The notes: generated by a model not told the origin, from the sequence alone. A stretch of 64,000 bases of DNA from Roseibium sp. TrichSKD4 (GCF_000148725.1 NZ_GL476315.1:62001-126000), one strand, 5' to 3'. Positions 10,881 through 19,274 are shown, counted from the first letter of the stretch. Made by a program: numbers and translations.

Positions 10881-11768
10881 ATGGGCACCCTTGGAGCACA
10901 TTACCCTGCCTTTGCACGACCGCTGCGCGCAGGTGTCGGGCTGAAACTGGAACACCTGCCTGAAATCTTGACGCAGAAAGATCAGGTCGGTTTTTTTGAA
11001 GTCCATGCGGAAAACTACATGGGCGCCGGAGGTGCATCGCACCGGGCTTTGGATGTTATTCGACAAGCCTATCCGCTATCTCTGCACGGTGTCGGTTTGT
11101 CTATCGGCGGGGAAGGTCCGCTTGATGAAGCGCATCTTTCTCGTTTGCGTGATCTGAACCAACGGTATGAGCCTTTTCTGTTTTCTGACCATCTGGCTTG
11201 GTCGACGCATGATACCTCTTATTTCAACGACCTTTTGCCGGTGCCTTACAACAAAATCACCCTGTCTCGTGTCTGTGAGCATATCGACCGCGTGCAGGAG
11301 GTTGTTGGGCGGCAGATGTTGCTCGAAAACCCCTCGACCTATGTCGCGTTTGAACAATCCACGATAGGGGAGATCGACTTCCTTAAAGAGATTGTGCGGA
11401 AAACCGGGTGTGGTCTTTTGCTGGATGTGAACAACGTCCATGTGTCTTGCACCAATCAGGAATGGGATGCTGAGGCCTATCTGGAGGCATTTCCGATGCA
11501 GCATGTTGGCGAAATCCATCTAGGTGGGCATGCGCCAGATGTAGACGATGTAGGACGCCCGCTACTCATTGATGCACATGATCGTGAGGTTGATGCCGCT
11601 GTGTGGGCACTTTTTGAAAATGTGATAGCCCGGGTTGGGCCAATCCCCACACTTGTTGAATGGGACAATGATATTCCGGCTTGGGACGTTCTGGTTTCCG
11701 AAGCTCAGGCTGCTGACTCGATTTTGGACAGAGCTGTTCGCGCTCAAGATCTGAAACAGGTCGGGTAG
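10881..11768 (+). CDS. bufB: BufB, DUF692 multinuclear non-heme iron oxidase (MNIO) modifying bufferin
   Basis: About 295 residues of the DUF692/MNIO family, TIM-barrel enzymes that use two or three iron ions and oxygen to rearrange cysteine residues in peptides. Likely metal ligands are spread through conserved blocks: [62 protein letters not shown] and LVEWDNDIP. The substrate should be the BufA1 peptide encoded just upstream. Three ATGs in a row (10875, 10878, 10881) compete; GGAG at 10871-10874 best fits 10881. The stop lies 3 bases before bufC, so the two are co-translated. Confidence 0.92.
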   Translation: MGTLGAHYPAFARPLRAGVGLKLEHLPEILTQKDQVGFFEVHAENYMGAGGASHRALDVIRQAYPLSLHGVGLSIGGEGPLDEAHLSRLRDLNQRYEPFLFSDHLAWSTHDTSYFNDLLPVPYNKITLSRVCEHIDRVQEVVGRQMLLENPSTYVAFEQSTIGEIDFLKEIVRKTGCGLLLDVNNVHVSCTNQEWDAEAYLEAFPMQHVGEIHLGGHAPDVDDVGRPLLIDAHDREVDAAVWALFENVIARVGPIPTLVEWDNDIPAWDVLVSEAQAADSILDRAVRAQDLKQVG

Positions 11769-11771
11769 TTG

Positions 11772-12533
11772 ATGACGGAGCCGCTCAAAAACTCCGAGTT
11801 TGGAGCCGCTTTGTTGAATGCGGGTCACCAAATGCCTGCTGGTGTAATCGGACCTGACGGAGCACCTGCCCCTAAGCGGTTTAACGTTTATCGAAACAAT
11901 GTGGTTGTCAGTTTGACGGAAGCACTGGCGGCGACTTATCCGACGCTGCAAAAGCTGCTTGGCGAAGAGTATTTCGCAGCTTTGGCGCGCGAGTATATCG
12001 GGAAATATCCTCCCAAAAGCCCGGTACTGATTTGGTATGGGCAGGAACTTGCGGACTTTGTTGAGAGTTTTCCGCCGCTGTCAACGTATCCCTATCTTGC
12101 AGATGTCGCTCGATTCGAATGGGCTTGGCTGCAAGCTTACCATGCGGCGGATCAGGTCGCTCTTGACCCTGCGGCGCTGGCTGAAATTGCAGCTGACGCC
12201 TTGGCGGATATCCGCTTCCGCGCGCACGCTGCAACGCATCTCTTAACGTCGTCATGGCCGATATATGATCTTTTACAGGCCAATCGCTTCGGGGCATGTT
12301 CCCCTGAAGACGTTGATATGAAATCGGCTCAGTCAGTTCTCATAACACGCCCGGATATCGAAGTTGTCATTAAGCCGTTGCGCTCGGGTGGGCATGAATT
12401 CTTTTCAGCCCTGATCAATGGCGAAACTCTGGGTCTTGCTGCTGGTGTCGCAATGGAAAAAAGCTCGACATTCGACTTGTCAGCCAATCTGAGTGATGCT
12501 CTGGAAAGCGGAGCATTTGTTGAAATACTGTAA
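11772..12533 (+). CDS. bufC: BufC, DUF2063 partner protein of the MNIO enzyme
   Basis: A 253-residue protein with the DUF2063 N-terminal DNA-binding-like helical region (FNVYRNNVVVSLTEALAATYPTLQ, given here in part) followed by a second domain. In MNIO systems this partner recruits or presents the precursor peptide to the oxidase. It begins 3 bases after the bufB stop and is thus tightly coupled to it. ATG 11772 is used; a TTG at 11769 directly precedes it. No signal peptide is seen, so it should act in the cytoplasm with BufB before export of the peptide. Confidence 0.85.
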   Translation: MTEPLKNSEFGAALLNAGHQMPAGVIGPDGAPAPKRFNVYRNNVVVSLTEALAATYPTLQKLLGEEYFAALAREYIGKYPPKSPVLIWYGQELADFVESFPPLSTYPYLADVARFEWAWLQAYHAADQVALDPAALAEIAADALADIRFRAHAATHLLTSSWPIYDLLQANRFGACSPEDVDMKSAQSVLITRPDIEVVIKPLRSGGHEFFSALINGETLGLAAGVAMEKSSTFDLSANLSDALESGAFVEIL

Positions 12534-12580
12534 AGGAAGTTGTAGCGGATATCTGATCTATCCAGCTGCAGGGAGGCACT

Positions 12581-13165
12581 ATGAGTAGTCTGATTGGATT
12601 TTTGTACCGTCTTTACAACGGCGTTTTCGATTTGCTGGAACGCCTGACAGACGGATGGTTTCTCGGCCTTGCTTCCCGTTTGATCTTTGCAGCCGTTCTG
12701 TTTCAGTTTTTCTGGAACTCAGCGCTGACCAAAATCGGCGGCAGCATCATGAACATCTTTACACCAACCTCCGGTGCTTACGTTCAAATGCTGCCCAAGA
12801 TGATGGAACAGGTTAGCTATGACATTAGTCAGATCGCTTTTTTCCCTTACGGCCTGATCGTCCTTCTAGGCACCTGGGCAGAGTTTATTCTGCCTGTGAT
12901 GGTGGTGATTGGCCTGTTCACGCGAGCTGCCAGTCTCGGAATGATCGTCTTTATCATTGTCATGTCAGTGGTGGATGTCACGGGACATAGTGTGGATGCC
13001 AAGACGATCGGAGCGCTGTTTGATGGTGATCCGTATAGTGTCATTTCTGATGACCGTCTTCTTTGGATCTTCCTGTTGCTTGTGCCTGTGCTCAAAGGAC
13101 CGGGCTATCTTTCGCTGGATACGATTTTGGGATCCTACTACCGTAAGCGCGAACAGTATTATTAA
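12581..13165 (+). CDS. DoxX-family membrane protein, last gene of the bufferin operon
   Basis: A 194-residue integral membrane protein with four hydrophobic segments (around LASRLIFAAVLFQF, PYGLIVLLGTWAEF, MIVFIIVMSVV and WIFLLLVPVL). DoxX-family proteins occur widely next to DUF692/DUF2063 genes, and their biochemical role there is not settled. It lies 47 bases after bufC with GGGAGG before the ATG. Its place at the end of the cassette makes a membrane redox or export-related role in bufferin function plausible, but this is inference from context. Confidence 0.85.
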   Translation: MSSLIGFLYRLYNGVFDLLERLTDGWFLGLASRLIFAAVLFQFFWNSALTKIGGSIMNIFTPTSGAYVQMLPKMMEQVSYDISQIAFFPYGLIVLLGTWAEFILPVMVVIGLFTRAASLGMIVFIIVMSVVDVTGHSVDAKTIGALFDGDPYSVISDDRLLWIFLLLVPVLKGPGYLSLDTILGSYYRKREQYY

Positions 13166-13184
13166 GCGATCAGCTTGCCAGATG

Positions 13185-13210
13185 AAGACCCGGTCTTTAG
13201 ATCGGGTCTT
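13185..13210 (+). other. Hairpin immediately before the ltaE start codon
   Basis: aagacccg (13185-13192) and cgggtctt (13203-13210) form an 8-bp stem with a ten-base loop that ends exactly at ATG 13211. There is no T run. It may end doxX mRNA weakly or fold the translation start of ltaE. Confidence 0.5.
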
Positions 13211-14263
13211 ATGAATTTTGCGAGCGACAATTGGGCAGGTGCAAGCGATGCCGTGATGGCAGCTCTTGCGCGCCATAATGCGGGACCGGCCCCGGCCTAT
13301 GGGTCCGATCCCTTGACTGTGTCTATGACCGAGCGCTTCTCGGAGCTTTTTGAGCGCGAAGTCGCTGTCTATTTTGTGGGGACTGGAACGGCAGCCAATT
13401 CGCTGTCGCTTGCTGCTTATGGGAAACCGGGCGGGGTCATCTTCTGCCATCAGGATTCGCACATTCAGGTTGATGAATGCGGCTGTCCGGAATTCATGAC
13501 CTCAGGAGGTAAACTCGTCGGCGTGCCGGGTGAGGGCGGCAAAATGACCCCCGGTGGCTTGCGCGAGAAAATGAGCGCGTTCCCGGACGGGGTTGTTCAT
13601 CACGGTCAAGTCGCGGCAGTTTCGCTGACACAAGCGACAGAAAGTGGCACGGTTTACAGCCTTGCTGAAATAGAAGCGATAAAATCAGAGGCTGCCGCGC
13701 GAAATGTCCCCCTCCACATGGATGGCGCGCGCTTTGCCAATGCACTTGTCTCTCTAAGTGTCACTCCTGCCGAAATGACCTGGAAAACCGGTGTTGATGT
13801 CTTGTCCTTCGGGGCAACGAAAAATGGCTGTTGGTGCGCTGAAGCGGTCGTCTTCTTCGATCTTGAGACTGCCAAAGGCTTTGAATACTTCCGGAAACGC
13901 GGCGGGCATCTGTTTTCAAAAAGTCGTTTTGTGGCAGCCCAATTCGATGGGTATTTTGAGAATAACGCGTGGTTGGAAACAGCGCGCCATGCAAATGCAA
14001 TGGCGTCAAAGCTTGAAGTAGGAATTCAATCAGCGGGCGGACGTTTTCCATGGCCGGTTCAGGCCAACGAACTGTTTCCAGTGATCAAACGATCCCAGTT
14101 CGGAGAACTCAAAGAAGTAGGGGCTCATCTTTATGATTGGCCGTCTTCCGGGCTTCCTGAGAGTGAGCGCCCTTCAGATGATGAGGTTATGGTGCGTATG
14201 GTGGCGAGCTTCGCGACAACCGAAGCCGAAGTCGAAGAATTTTTGGCCCAACTCAAGGGCTGA
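13211..14263 (+). CDS. ltaE: Low-specificity L-threonine aldolase (beta-eliminating lyase family)
   Basis: About 350 residues of a PLP enzyme that splits threonine or allo-threonine into glycine and acetaldehyde. The family start MNFASDNWAG, the substrate region HMDGARFANAL and the PLP lysine in DVLSFGATKNG are all present. ATG 13211 matches the usual N terminus; an in-frame TTG at 13175 has no ribosome site. A hairpin directly abuts the start codon. Other aldolases of the family act on related beta-hydroxy amino acids, so exact substrate preference is open. Confidence 0.9.
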   Translation: MNFASDNWAGASDAVMAALARHNAGPAPAYGSDPLTVSMTERFSELFEREVAVYFVGTGTAANSLSLAAYGKPGGVIFCHQDSHIQVDECGCPEFMTSGGKLVGVPGEGGKMTPGGLREKMSAFPDGVVHHGQVAAVSLTQATESGTVYSLAEIEAIKSEAAARNVPLHMDGARFANALVSLSVTPAEMTWKTGVDVLSFGATKNGCWCAEAVVFFDLETAKGFEYFRKRGGHLFSKSRFVAAQFDGYFENNAWLETARHANAMASKLEVGIQSAGGRFPWPVQANELFPVIKRSQFGELKEVGAHLYDWPSSGLPESERPSDDEVMVRMVASFATTEAEVEEFLAQLKG

Positions 14264-14286
14264 GACCGCATCGCTTTCAAAATAAA

Positions 14287-14318
14287 GGCGCCCGAAAATT
14301 CGGGCGCCACTTCTTTTT
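14287..14318 (+). terminator. Intrinsic terminator after ltaE
   Basis: A perfect hairpin ggcgcccgaa / ttcgggcgcc is followed by a T-rich stretch. It sits 23 bases after the ltaE stop codon, between two convergent genes. Confidence 0.9.
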
Positions 14319-14357
14319 CTCAATGCTGATGTCAATCAGCGGATCCAAACACACGAA

Positions 14358-14807
14358 TTAGTGCGGTTTGGTCTCGATCTGTTTGGCCGAACCGGTTCCG
14401 ATTTCGATCTTGCGAGGTTTCATCGCTTCGGGGAGTTCACGCACAAGGTCAATGTGAAGTAGGCCGTTCTCGAGTTGGGCACCGTCTACACGGACATATT
14501 CGGCCAATTGGAACCGGCGCTCAAAGGCACGCGACGCAATACCGCGATACAGGACTTCGCGGTCGCTTTCGCTATCTTCCGCTTTCTCACCTTTGATCGT
14601 GAGTGTGTGCTCTTTTGCTTCCACATTCAGATCTTTGTCGGCAAATCCGGCTACGGCCATTGTGATCCGGTACGCATTTTCGCCTGTACGTTCAATATTG
14701 TACGGCGGGTAGCTCGGTGTGTCCGAGTTGCTGGAATCCAGCATGGAAAACAGACGGTCGAACCCAACGGTGGAGCGATACAGCGGAGAAAAATCATAGT
14801 GACGCAT
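14358..14807 (-). CDS. Small heat-shock protein, Hsp20/IbpA family
   Basis: A 149-residue alpha-crystallin-domain chaperone that holds unfolded proteins for the DnaK and ClpB systems. The N-terminal FDRLFSMLD, the central YRITMAVAGFADKDL and the end strand NGLLHIDLVREL are the usual IbpA/HspA landmarks. The C-terminal tail lacks a clear I-x-I motif, though KIEIGTG may serve. Expression is likely controlled twice: an excellent RpoH promoter at 14922-14950 and a ROSE-like hairpin that covers the GAGGA ribosome site. These heat-control signals fit the protein call very well. Confidence 0.95.
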   Translation of the reverse strand: MRHYDFSPLYRSTVGFDRLFSMLDSSNSDTPSYPPYNIERTGENAYRITMAVAGFADKDLNVEAKEHTLTIKGEKAEDSESDREVLYRGIASRAFERRFQLAEYVRVDGAQLENGLLHIDLVRELPEAMKPRKIEIGTGSAKQIETKPH

Positions 14808-14914
14808 GGTTTCGTGTCCTCATCTTGAGCAACATGATGTCAATTTGCTTATTAGCCCCCCAGTGTTGGCGGAGCTGTTCAGCATATTTGCTGACCCGAT
14901 CTGCGGCGCCAACA
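14808..14914 (-). promoter_or_regulatory. ROSE-like RNA thermometer in the hsp20 leader
   Basis: The leader between the predicted RpoH start site and the ATG is about 107 bases. Near the gene, guugcuc folds back on gaggac with five loop bases. One G bulges out, and the rest pairs as C-G, U-A, C-G, U.G, U-A and G-C, hiding the ribosome site. UUGCU opposite the Shine-Dalgarno with a bulged G is the hallmark of ROSE elements in rhizobia. Farther upstream, ttggcg pairs with cgccaa around an inner hairpin tcagca / tgctga. Seen by eye; no covariance model was run. Confidence 0.75.
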
Positions 14915-14921
14915 ATAAAAC

Positions 14922-14950
14922 AGATGGGGATTGCCAAATTTGCTTTCAAG
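14922..14950 (-). promoter_or_regulatory. RpoH (sigma32) promoter of hsp20
   Basis: On the minus strand CTTGAAA (14944-14950) and CCCCATCT (14922-14929) are separated by 14 bases. This matches the heat-shock sigma consensus almost exactly and points towards the hsp20 gene. Confidence 0.88.
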
Positions 14951-15088
14951 AGGTGTGTCGCTTCAGAAAATGCATCTGCCTCATTTCGCTGAATGCCCGA
15001 TGAACAAGTGCTTCTGATTGAGTTCAACCGGTCACGGCTAATGTCTCCTCAACGCTTGAAAACGCAGGCGTCGAGCAGGAGACAGATC

Positions 15089-15538
15089 ATGAGCATATTG
15101 CAGAAGTCAGCGCGGTCCATGTTTGCGGGCCTGATTATTGCCAGCACGGTCCTTACCGGGTTTCAGGCGCAAGCCGCGTCTCCGATGCTTCTGGGAGGTG
15201 GAAAGTTGTTTGCTCAAGGCGAACACGCCAAAGGTCCGGTTAAAACGATCCACGACAAGAAGCGGCGTCACAATCACCGCGGGGATGGCCGCCACTGGCA
15301 TGATCATGGTTCACGTTGGGATGTGCGGCCACTTCGTCCGCGCCAAATTCGCAGAAGTCTGCGTCATCGTGGATTTCGCGCCATTCAGATTATAGATCGC
15401 CGCCGTGGAGCTTATGTCGTTCGAGCCGTTGGTTGGCGTGGTCGCCCGGTGAAGTTGGTTGTGGACGCAAGACCGCCCAGATTATTCGCCGGAAGCCGAT
15501 TCGTCGCGGATATCACTGGAGCTATCATTGGTGATTGA
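15089..15538 (+). CDS. Basic secreted protein of unknown function, His/Arg-rich
   Basis: A 149-residue protein with a signal peptide (FAGLIIASTVLTG, cleavage after QAQAA or nearby), a His-rich middle (HNHRGDGRHWHDHG) and an Arg-rich C-terminal half. The pattern IRRSLRHRGFRAIQIIDRR, then YVVRAVGWRGRPVKLVVDA, is common in small exported proteins of rhizobia and resembles a PepSY-like fold. No function can be named. GGAG lies 7 bases upstream of ATG 15089; the earlier in-frame starts lack a ribosome site. The gene is on the opposite strand to hsp20, with the heat-shock promoter region between them. Confidence 0.75.
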   Translation: MSILQKSARSMFAGLIIASTVLTGFQAQAASPMLLGGGKLFAQGEHAKGPVKTIHDKKRRHNHRGDGRHWHDHGSRWDVRPLRPRQIRRSLRHRGFRAIQIIDRRRGAYVVRAVGWRGRPVKLVVDARPPRLFAGSRFVADITGAIIGD

Positions 15539-15638
15539 GGGATTGGCGCGGATTGATCCCCAATTTGCGCCCTTAATCGCTTGTGGCCGACAGCGAGCAG
15601 GGATAACAATTGTTCATCCAATCGCTTGTGAAGCCTAA

Positions 15639-16685
15639 ATGAATCTAACCGATCATCCAGACAATCCAGTGCCACCTGACGCAAAGGTGGGTTTTGTGAC
15701 AACACAGGACGGGCGGAAGCTGCGCTATGCCCATTGGCCTGCGTTGGGATCCGTTCGCAAGGGAACCGTGACAGTTCTGCAGGGACGGGCCGAGTTCATC
15801 GAAAAGTACTTCGAGGTTATCAGCGATCTGCGAAGCCGGGGGTTTGCAGTCATCACCTTCGATTGGCGCGGGCAGGGTGGTTCGGACAGGGGCACCCGAA
15901 ATCCCAAAAAGGGTCACGTTTTTTCTTTTGCAGCTTATCGGGAAGACCTCCGGACTGTTTTGAAAAAGGTTTCTCTGGCTGAGTATCCAGGGCCGCATTT
16001 CGCGCTAGCTCATTCCACTGGCGGAGCCATCCTCCTGTCTGATTCAGCGCGGCTTAGAACGATGCTGGATCGTGTTGTGGTCATTGCCCCGTTGTTTGCC
16101 CTGCCAGCAGGCGAATTTGAGCGAAAAGTAACGCGTGTTTTCGGAACGATCCGCCGTGTTTTGACGCTCGGGCGCTATCAGGTTCCCTATTCCAAACGCC
16201 GGTCTGGTAGGCCATCCAAAATCATTGAAGCCTTGGCGTTTCCGCTTGCACGCTTTCTGGGTTTGATCGGGTTGGGGCGATCTTTTGTTCCGGGCGGGAG
16301 CGGCGAGGTGTTTGTTCCATTTGAAGAAAACCGACAGACTTCTGATCCTGTTCGGTTTAAGCGCTTCGGAGAGGTGTTAAAGGCCAATCCTGATCTTGGC
16401 ATTGGTGCTCCGACAATTGGTTGGGTGCGGGCTGCATCCAAATGCATGGCTCGTTTTCGCCAGAGGGACTTTGGCCCATCCATGAAATTGCCGTGCCTTG
16501 TCGTGGCCGCAGGTGCGGACCGGATTGTGTCTACTCCGGCTATTGAGGAATTTTGTTCGCGTGTCAAAGCAACAGGTTATCTGGAAATAACCGGTGCCGC
16601 GCACGAGATTTTGATGGAACGGGATGAATATCGAGATCAGCTTTTTGCAGCCTTTGATACCTTTATTCCCGGCAAGGATAGCTAA
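15639..16685 (+). CDS. Alpha/beta hydrolase, lysophospholipase / monoacylglycerol lipase-like (PldB, S33)
   Basis: A 348-residue cytoplasmic hydrolase of the Hydrolase_4 family. The oxyanion area is LQGRAEFIEKYFEVI, and FDWRGQGGSDRG follows as in bacterial PldB proteins. The nucleophile elbow reads AHSTGG. The Asp is probably in VAAGADRIVST and the His in GAAHEILMERDEYRDQ, typical of monoglyceride lipases. It likely cleaves lysophospholipids or monoacylglycerols. The start ATG 15639 has no strong ribosome site in front; no other start fits better. Confidence 0.88.
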   Translation: MNLTDHPDNPVPPDAKVGFVTTQDGRKLRYAHWPALGSVRKGTVTVLQGRAEFIEKYFEVISDLRSRGFAVITFDWRGQGGSDRGTRNPKKGHVFSFAAYREDLRTVLKKVSLAEYPGPHFALAHSTGGAILLSDSARLRTMLDRVVVIAPLFALPAGEFERKVTRVFGTIRRVLTLGRYQVPYSKRRSGRPSKIIEALAFPLARFLGLIGLGRSFVPGGSGEVFVPFEENRQTSDPVRFKRFGEVLKANPDLGIGAPTIGWVRAASKCMARFRQRDFGPSMKLPCLVVAAGADRIVSTPAIEEFCSRVKATGYLEITGAAHEILMERDEYRDQLFAAFDTFIPGKDS

Positions 16686-16717
16686 AACGACATAGCCACC
16701 AGCGTAGGAACCAGCCC

Positions 16718-17509
16718 CTATGCAGGAACCTGCGCCAAACGAGAAAGCAAAGCTTCATGCAGCTCAGGATCACCGCTTGCCAGAACGCGACCGCCATTTG
16801 CAGGTGATCCGCCGGTCCAAGAGGTCACGACACCACCTGCTCCTTCGATGATGGGGACAAGTGCGACGATGTCATAGGCTTGAAGCCCCGATTCGATGAC
16901 AGCATCTGCAAGGCCCGCGGCCACCATGCAATAGCCATAACAATCCGTGCCGTAGCGCGCCAATTGTGCCTCAGCTTCAATTTCATCGTAAACCACGCGC
17001 TCAGCCTTTGTGAACAAGGCGGGAGTGGTCGTGAAGATCGTTGCGTTTGTAATATCAGAACACGCGCGCGTTTTGAGTGTGCGGTTGCCCAACGGGCCAG
17101 TATACCAAGCGGATGTTCGGTCTCCCGCATATCGTTCGCCAACATATGGCTGGGCCATCATGCCCAGACTTGGAACGCCGCTCACTGTGAGGCCAATCAA
17201 AGTTCCCCATGTTGGAAGACCGGTGATAAAGGCCCGTGTTCCGTCGATTGGATCAAGAACCCAGACCTTTTCCGCATCCTCATTCTCGGTCCCGTATTCT
17301 TCCCCCAATATTCCGTGATCCGGATACTGGCTGTTAATCAGGGCCCGCATGGCTTTTTCCGCTTTGCGATCTGCAATCGTGACCGGATCAAAACCCTCAG
17401 CCAGTTTGTTTTCGACGGAATGTCCTGACCGAAAATGCGGCATCGTTACTTTTTCGGCTGCATCAGCAAGCTTGTCCAAGAATTCGGGCAGGGAAGGTTT
17501 ATGCGGCAT
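16718..17509 (-). CDS. hisN: Histidinol-phosphatase of the inositol monophosphatase family (HisN-like)
   Basis: About 263 residues. The magnesium-binding motifs are present: GEEYG, WVLDPIDGTRAF and, towards the C terminus, LQAYDIVALVPIIEGAGG. The short distance between motifs and the phrase ITGLPTWGTLIGL are typical of HisN, which removes phosphate from histidinol phosphate in histidine synthesis; a general inositol-phosphatase activity cannot be ruled out. GAGG, 6 bases before ATG 17509, favours that start over 17521. The gene lies beside the suhB-type small RNA, whose family is named for an inositol-phosphatase neighbour. Confidence 0.85.
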   Translation of the reverse strand: MPHKPSLPEFLDKLADAAEKVTMPHFRSGHSVENKLAEGFDPVTIADRKAEKAMRALINSQYPDHGILGEEYGTENEDAEKVWVLDPIDGTRAFITGLPTWGTLIGLTVSGVPSLGMMAQPYVGERYAGDRTSAWYTGPLGNRTLKTRACSDITNATIFTTTPALFTKAERVVYDEIEAEAQLARYGTDCYGYCMVAAGLADAVIESGLQAYDIVALVPIIEGAGGVVTSWTGGSPANGGRVLASGDPELHEALLSRLAQVPA

Positions 17510-17669
17510 AAGAGGCCTCATCAGGGCTATTGGGGATAATTTTCACCTTAATGGCACATCAAAGGGATAGATTCAGCAATTCGTTTGGTTGAATACGCGC
17601 GGGGGCATGTACGCAAAAGTGTCCATGAGACATGTTTGGAAATAAAGTTCCTTTACGTCCGATTTTTGC

Positions 17670-17697
17670 TTGACCTTTGTGCGTTGCGGTGTAGATT
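17670..17697 (+). promoter_or_regulatory. Sigma70-type promoter of the suhB/alpha-r8 sRNA
   Basis: TTGACC (17670-17675) and TAGATT (17692-17697) are spaced by 16 bases. The predicted start is near 17704, just before the first stem of the sRNA. Confidence 0.7.
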
Positions 17698-17702
17698 TAT
17701 TG

Positions 17703-17792
17703 CAGTGCAAAAGACGCTTCGCGCTTTGCACTATCGCCCTTTTGGGCGTTTCCTCCCTAGACTCCGGCCGCCTTCGAGGCGGCCTCTTTTTT
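17703..17792 (+). ncRNA. suhB / alpha-r8 (MmgR-type) trans-acting small RNA
   Basis: A 90-base transcript is predicted. Stem one is agtgcaaa... / ctttgcact, stem two is cgccc / gggcg, then comes a single-stranded stretch with UUUCCUC at 17749-17755, and last a strong terminator hairpin ggccgcc / ggcggcc with a T run. The exposed UUUCCUC and its sequence surroundings are the mark of the alpha-r8 family, which in Sinorhizobium (MmgR) limits PHB storage; Rfam calls it suhB because it lies near inositol-phosphatase genes. Here it sits beside such a gene. The family call is from recall of the motif, not a search. Confidence 0.75.
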
Positions 17793-17801
17793 ATGTGAGG
17801 G

Positions 17802-18689
17802 CTATTCAGCCGCAATAGCACCTGCTGGAAGTGATGCATCCGGCATGGCTGTCAGTTCTCTAGCAAAAACAGTCAGATCCTCACGCAGCTGGTGAAACCC
17901 CGGATGAAGGGTCTGGTTATCTTCATTCAAATAAAGACCACGGTTTATTTCCAGCTGGAGGGCGTGAAGACCGCTGTTGGGGCGTCCATAATGCTCGGTG
18001 ATAAAGCCGCCTGCATAAGGTTTGTTACGGCTGACCTGGTATCCCATGCCTTTCAAGATGTCATAGGCAAAGTTGGTCAGGTCACACGAACAGCTCGTCC
18101 CGTAGCGGTCACCAAGTACAAAATCGGGTCGAACATCGCCGGATTGGGTTTTCACCGTGGACGGCATGGAGTGACAGTCGATCAGAACCGCATGGCCGAA
18201 GGTCACATGGGTTTGGGCCAATAGGCGGCGCAAAGTGGTGTGATACGGCTTGTAGATTTCCTCAATCCGGAAGAGAGCCTCTGAAACGGGAAGCCTATGC
18301 CGATAAATCTCGTGGTTTTCGCTGACAATCCGCGCGACCGTCCCCAAGCCTCCAGCAACCCGAATGGAGCGCACATTGGCGTAAGATGGAAGCCGTCCAT
18401 CAAACATTTTTGGGTCGAGTTCATAAGGTTCCCGATTGACGTCGAGATAGGCGCGGGGGAAGTGCGCCCGCAACATGGGGGCGCCCAAGGACACAACATC
18501 CTTGAACAGATCATCGACATGCGCATCTTCCGAGCGCCGGATAGACACTTCATTGAGGCGCGAGGCTTCCAGAAAGCTTGACGGATATTGCCGACCGGAA
18601 TGGGGTGAGTTGAACACGAAAGGCAGCCGCTGATCAGCGGGTGTTAGGACCTCAAAAGGTGGATAGCTGTTGAAATCCGGTTGTCCCAC
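17802..18689 (-). CDS. N-formylglutamate amidohydrolase family protein (first copy)
   Basis: About 295 residues of the FGase family, zinc amidohydrolases that free formate and glutamate from N-formylglutamate in histidine breakdown. FNSPHSGRQYP carries one metal-binding His, and the second block DCHSMPS holds the Asp-x-His pair; LDVNREPYELDP and EINRGLYLNE are also typical. The start is uncertain: GTG 18689 with GGGGA before it is used, whereas TTG 18713 would add 8 residues. A second, more distant copy lies at 23965. No hut genes are nearby, so substrate may differ. Confidence 0.85.
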   Translation of the reverse strand: MGQPDFNSYPPFEVLTPADQRLPFVFNSPHSGRQYPSSFLEASRLNEVSIRRSEDAHVDDLFKDVVSLGAPMLRAHFPRAYLDVNREPYELDPKMFDGRLPSYANVRSIRVAGGLGTVARIVSENHEIYRHRLPVSEALFRIEEIYKPYHTTLRRLLAQTHVTFGHAVLIDCHSMPSTVKTQSGDVRPDFVLGDRYGTSCSCDLTNFAYDILKGMGYQVSRNKPYAGGFITEHYGRPNSGLHALQLEINRGLYLNEDNQTLHPGFHQLREDLTVFARELTAMPDASLPAGAIAAE

Positions 18690-18914
18690 GTGTCCCCACG
18701 ACTGCGTTAACAATAATTCGGACTGTTGCCGATGCCCACTGGATCAGTATGGTGCCAAGGAATTAACATGACGTCCACAAATTCTGGAAGGATTCCTCTG
18801 GATAGCCGTTTCACCCTATCTTTACGGCCAGTAACGACTATAACCGGCTATCGGTACATCCGGCTGTTTCCGCTCCGGTCCACTTAAACACTTGCACGAT
18901 GATGGTTTGACACA

Positions 18915-19274
18915 ATGCCGCGTATTCTTCTTGCGGAAGATGACAATGACATGCGCCGCTTTCTGGCCAAGGCTCTCGAAAATGCCGGGCATGATGTGGT
19001 GTCCTTCGATAACGGGAAAAGCGCCTATGAGCGCCTTCGGGAGGAGCCGTTTTCGCTGCTCTTGACCGATATCGTGATGCCGGAAATGGATGGCATCGAA
19101 CTGGCGCGTCGGGCGACCCAGCTGGATCCCGATTTGAAGGTGATGTTCATCACCGGTTTTGCCGCTGTTGCGCTGAACCCGGAATCCGATGCGCCAAAAG
19201 ACGCCAAGGTCCTGTCCAAGCCGTTCCATTTGAAGGACTTGGTGCAGGAAGTGGAAAAAATGATGTCGGAGTAA
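18915..19274 (+). CDS. cpdR: CpdR, single-domain response regulator for ClpXP control
   Basis: A stand-alone receiver domain of 119 residues. Acidic residues are at AEDDND, the phosphate-accepting Asp52 is in LLLTDIVMPEMDG, the Thr switch is in MFITGFAA and the conserved Lys in VLSKPFHLKDL. In Caulobacter unphosphorylated CpdR primes the ClpXP protease to degrade cell-cycle factors, and phosphate from the CckA-ChpT relay switches it off. The length and the C-terminal end VEKMMSE match CpdR. It is a monocistronic gene followed by the tRNA gene. Confidence 0.92.
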   Translation: MPRILLAEDDNDMRRFLAKALENAGHDVVSFDNGKSAYERLREEPFSLLLTDIVMPEMDGIELARRATQLDPDLKVMFITGFAAVALNPESDAPKDAKVLSKPFHLKDLVQEVEKMMSE

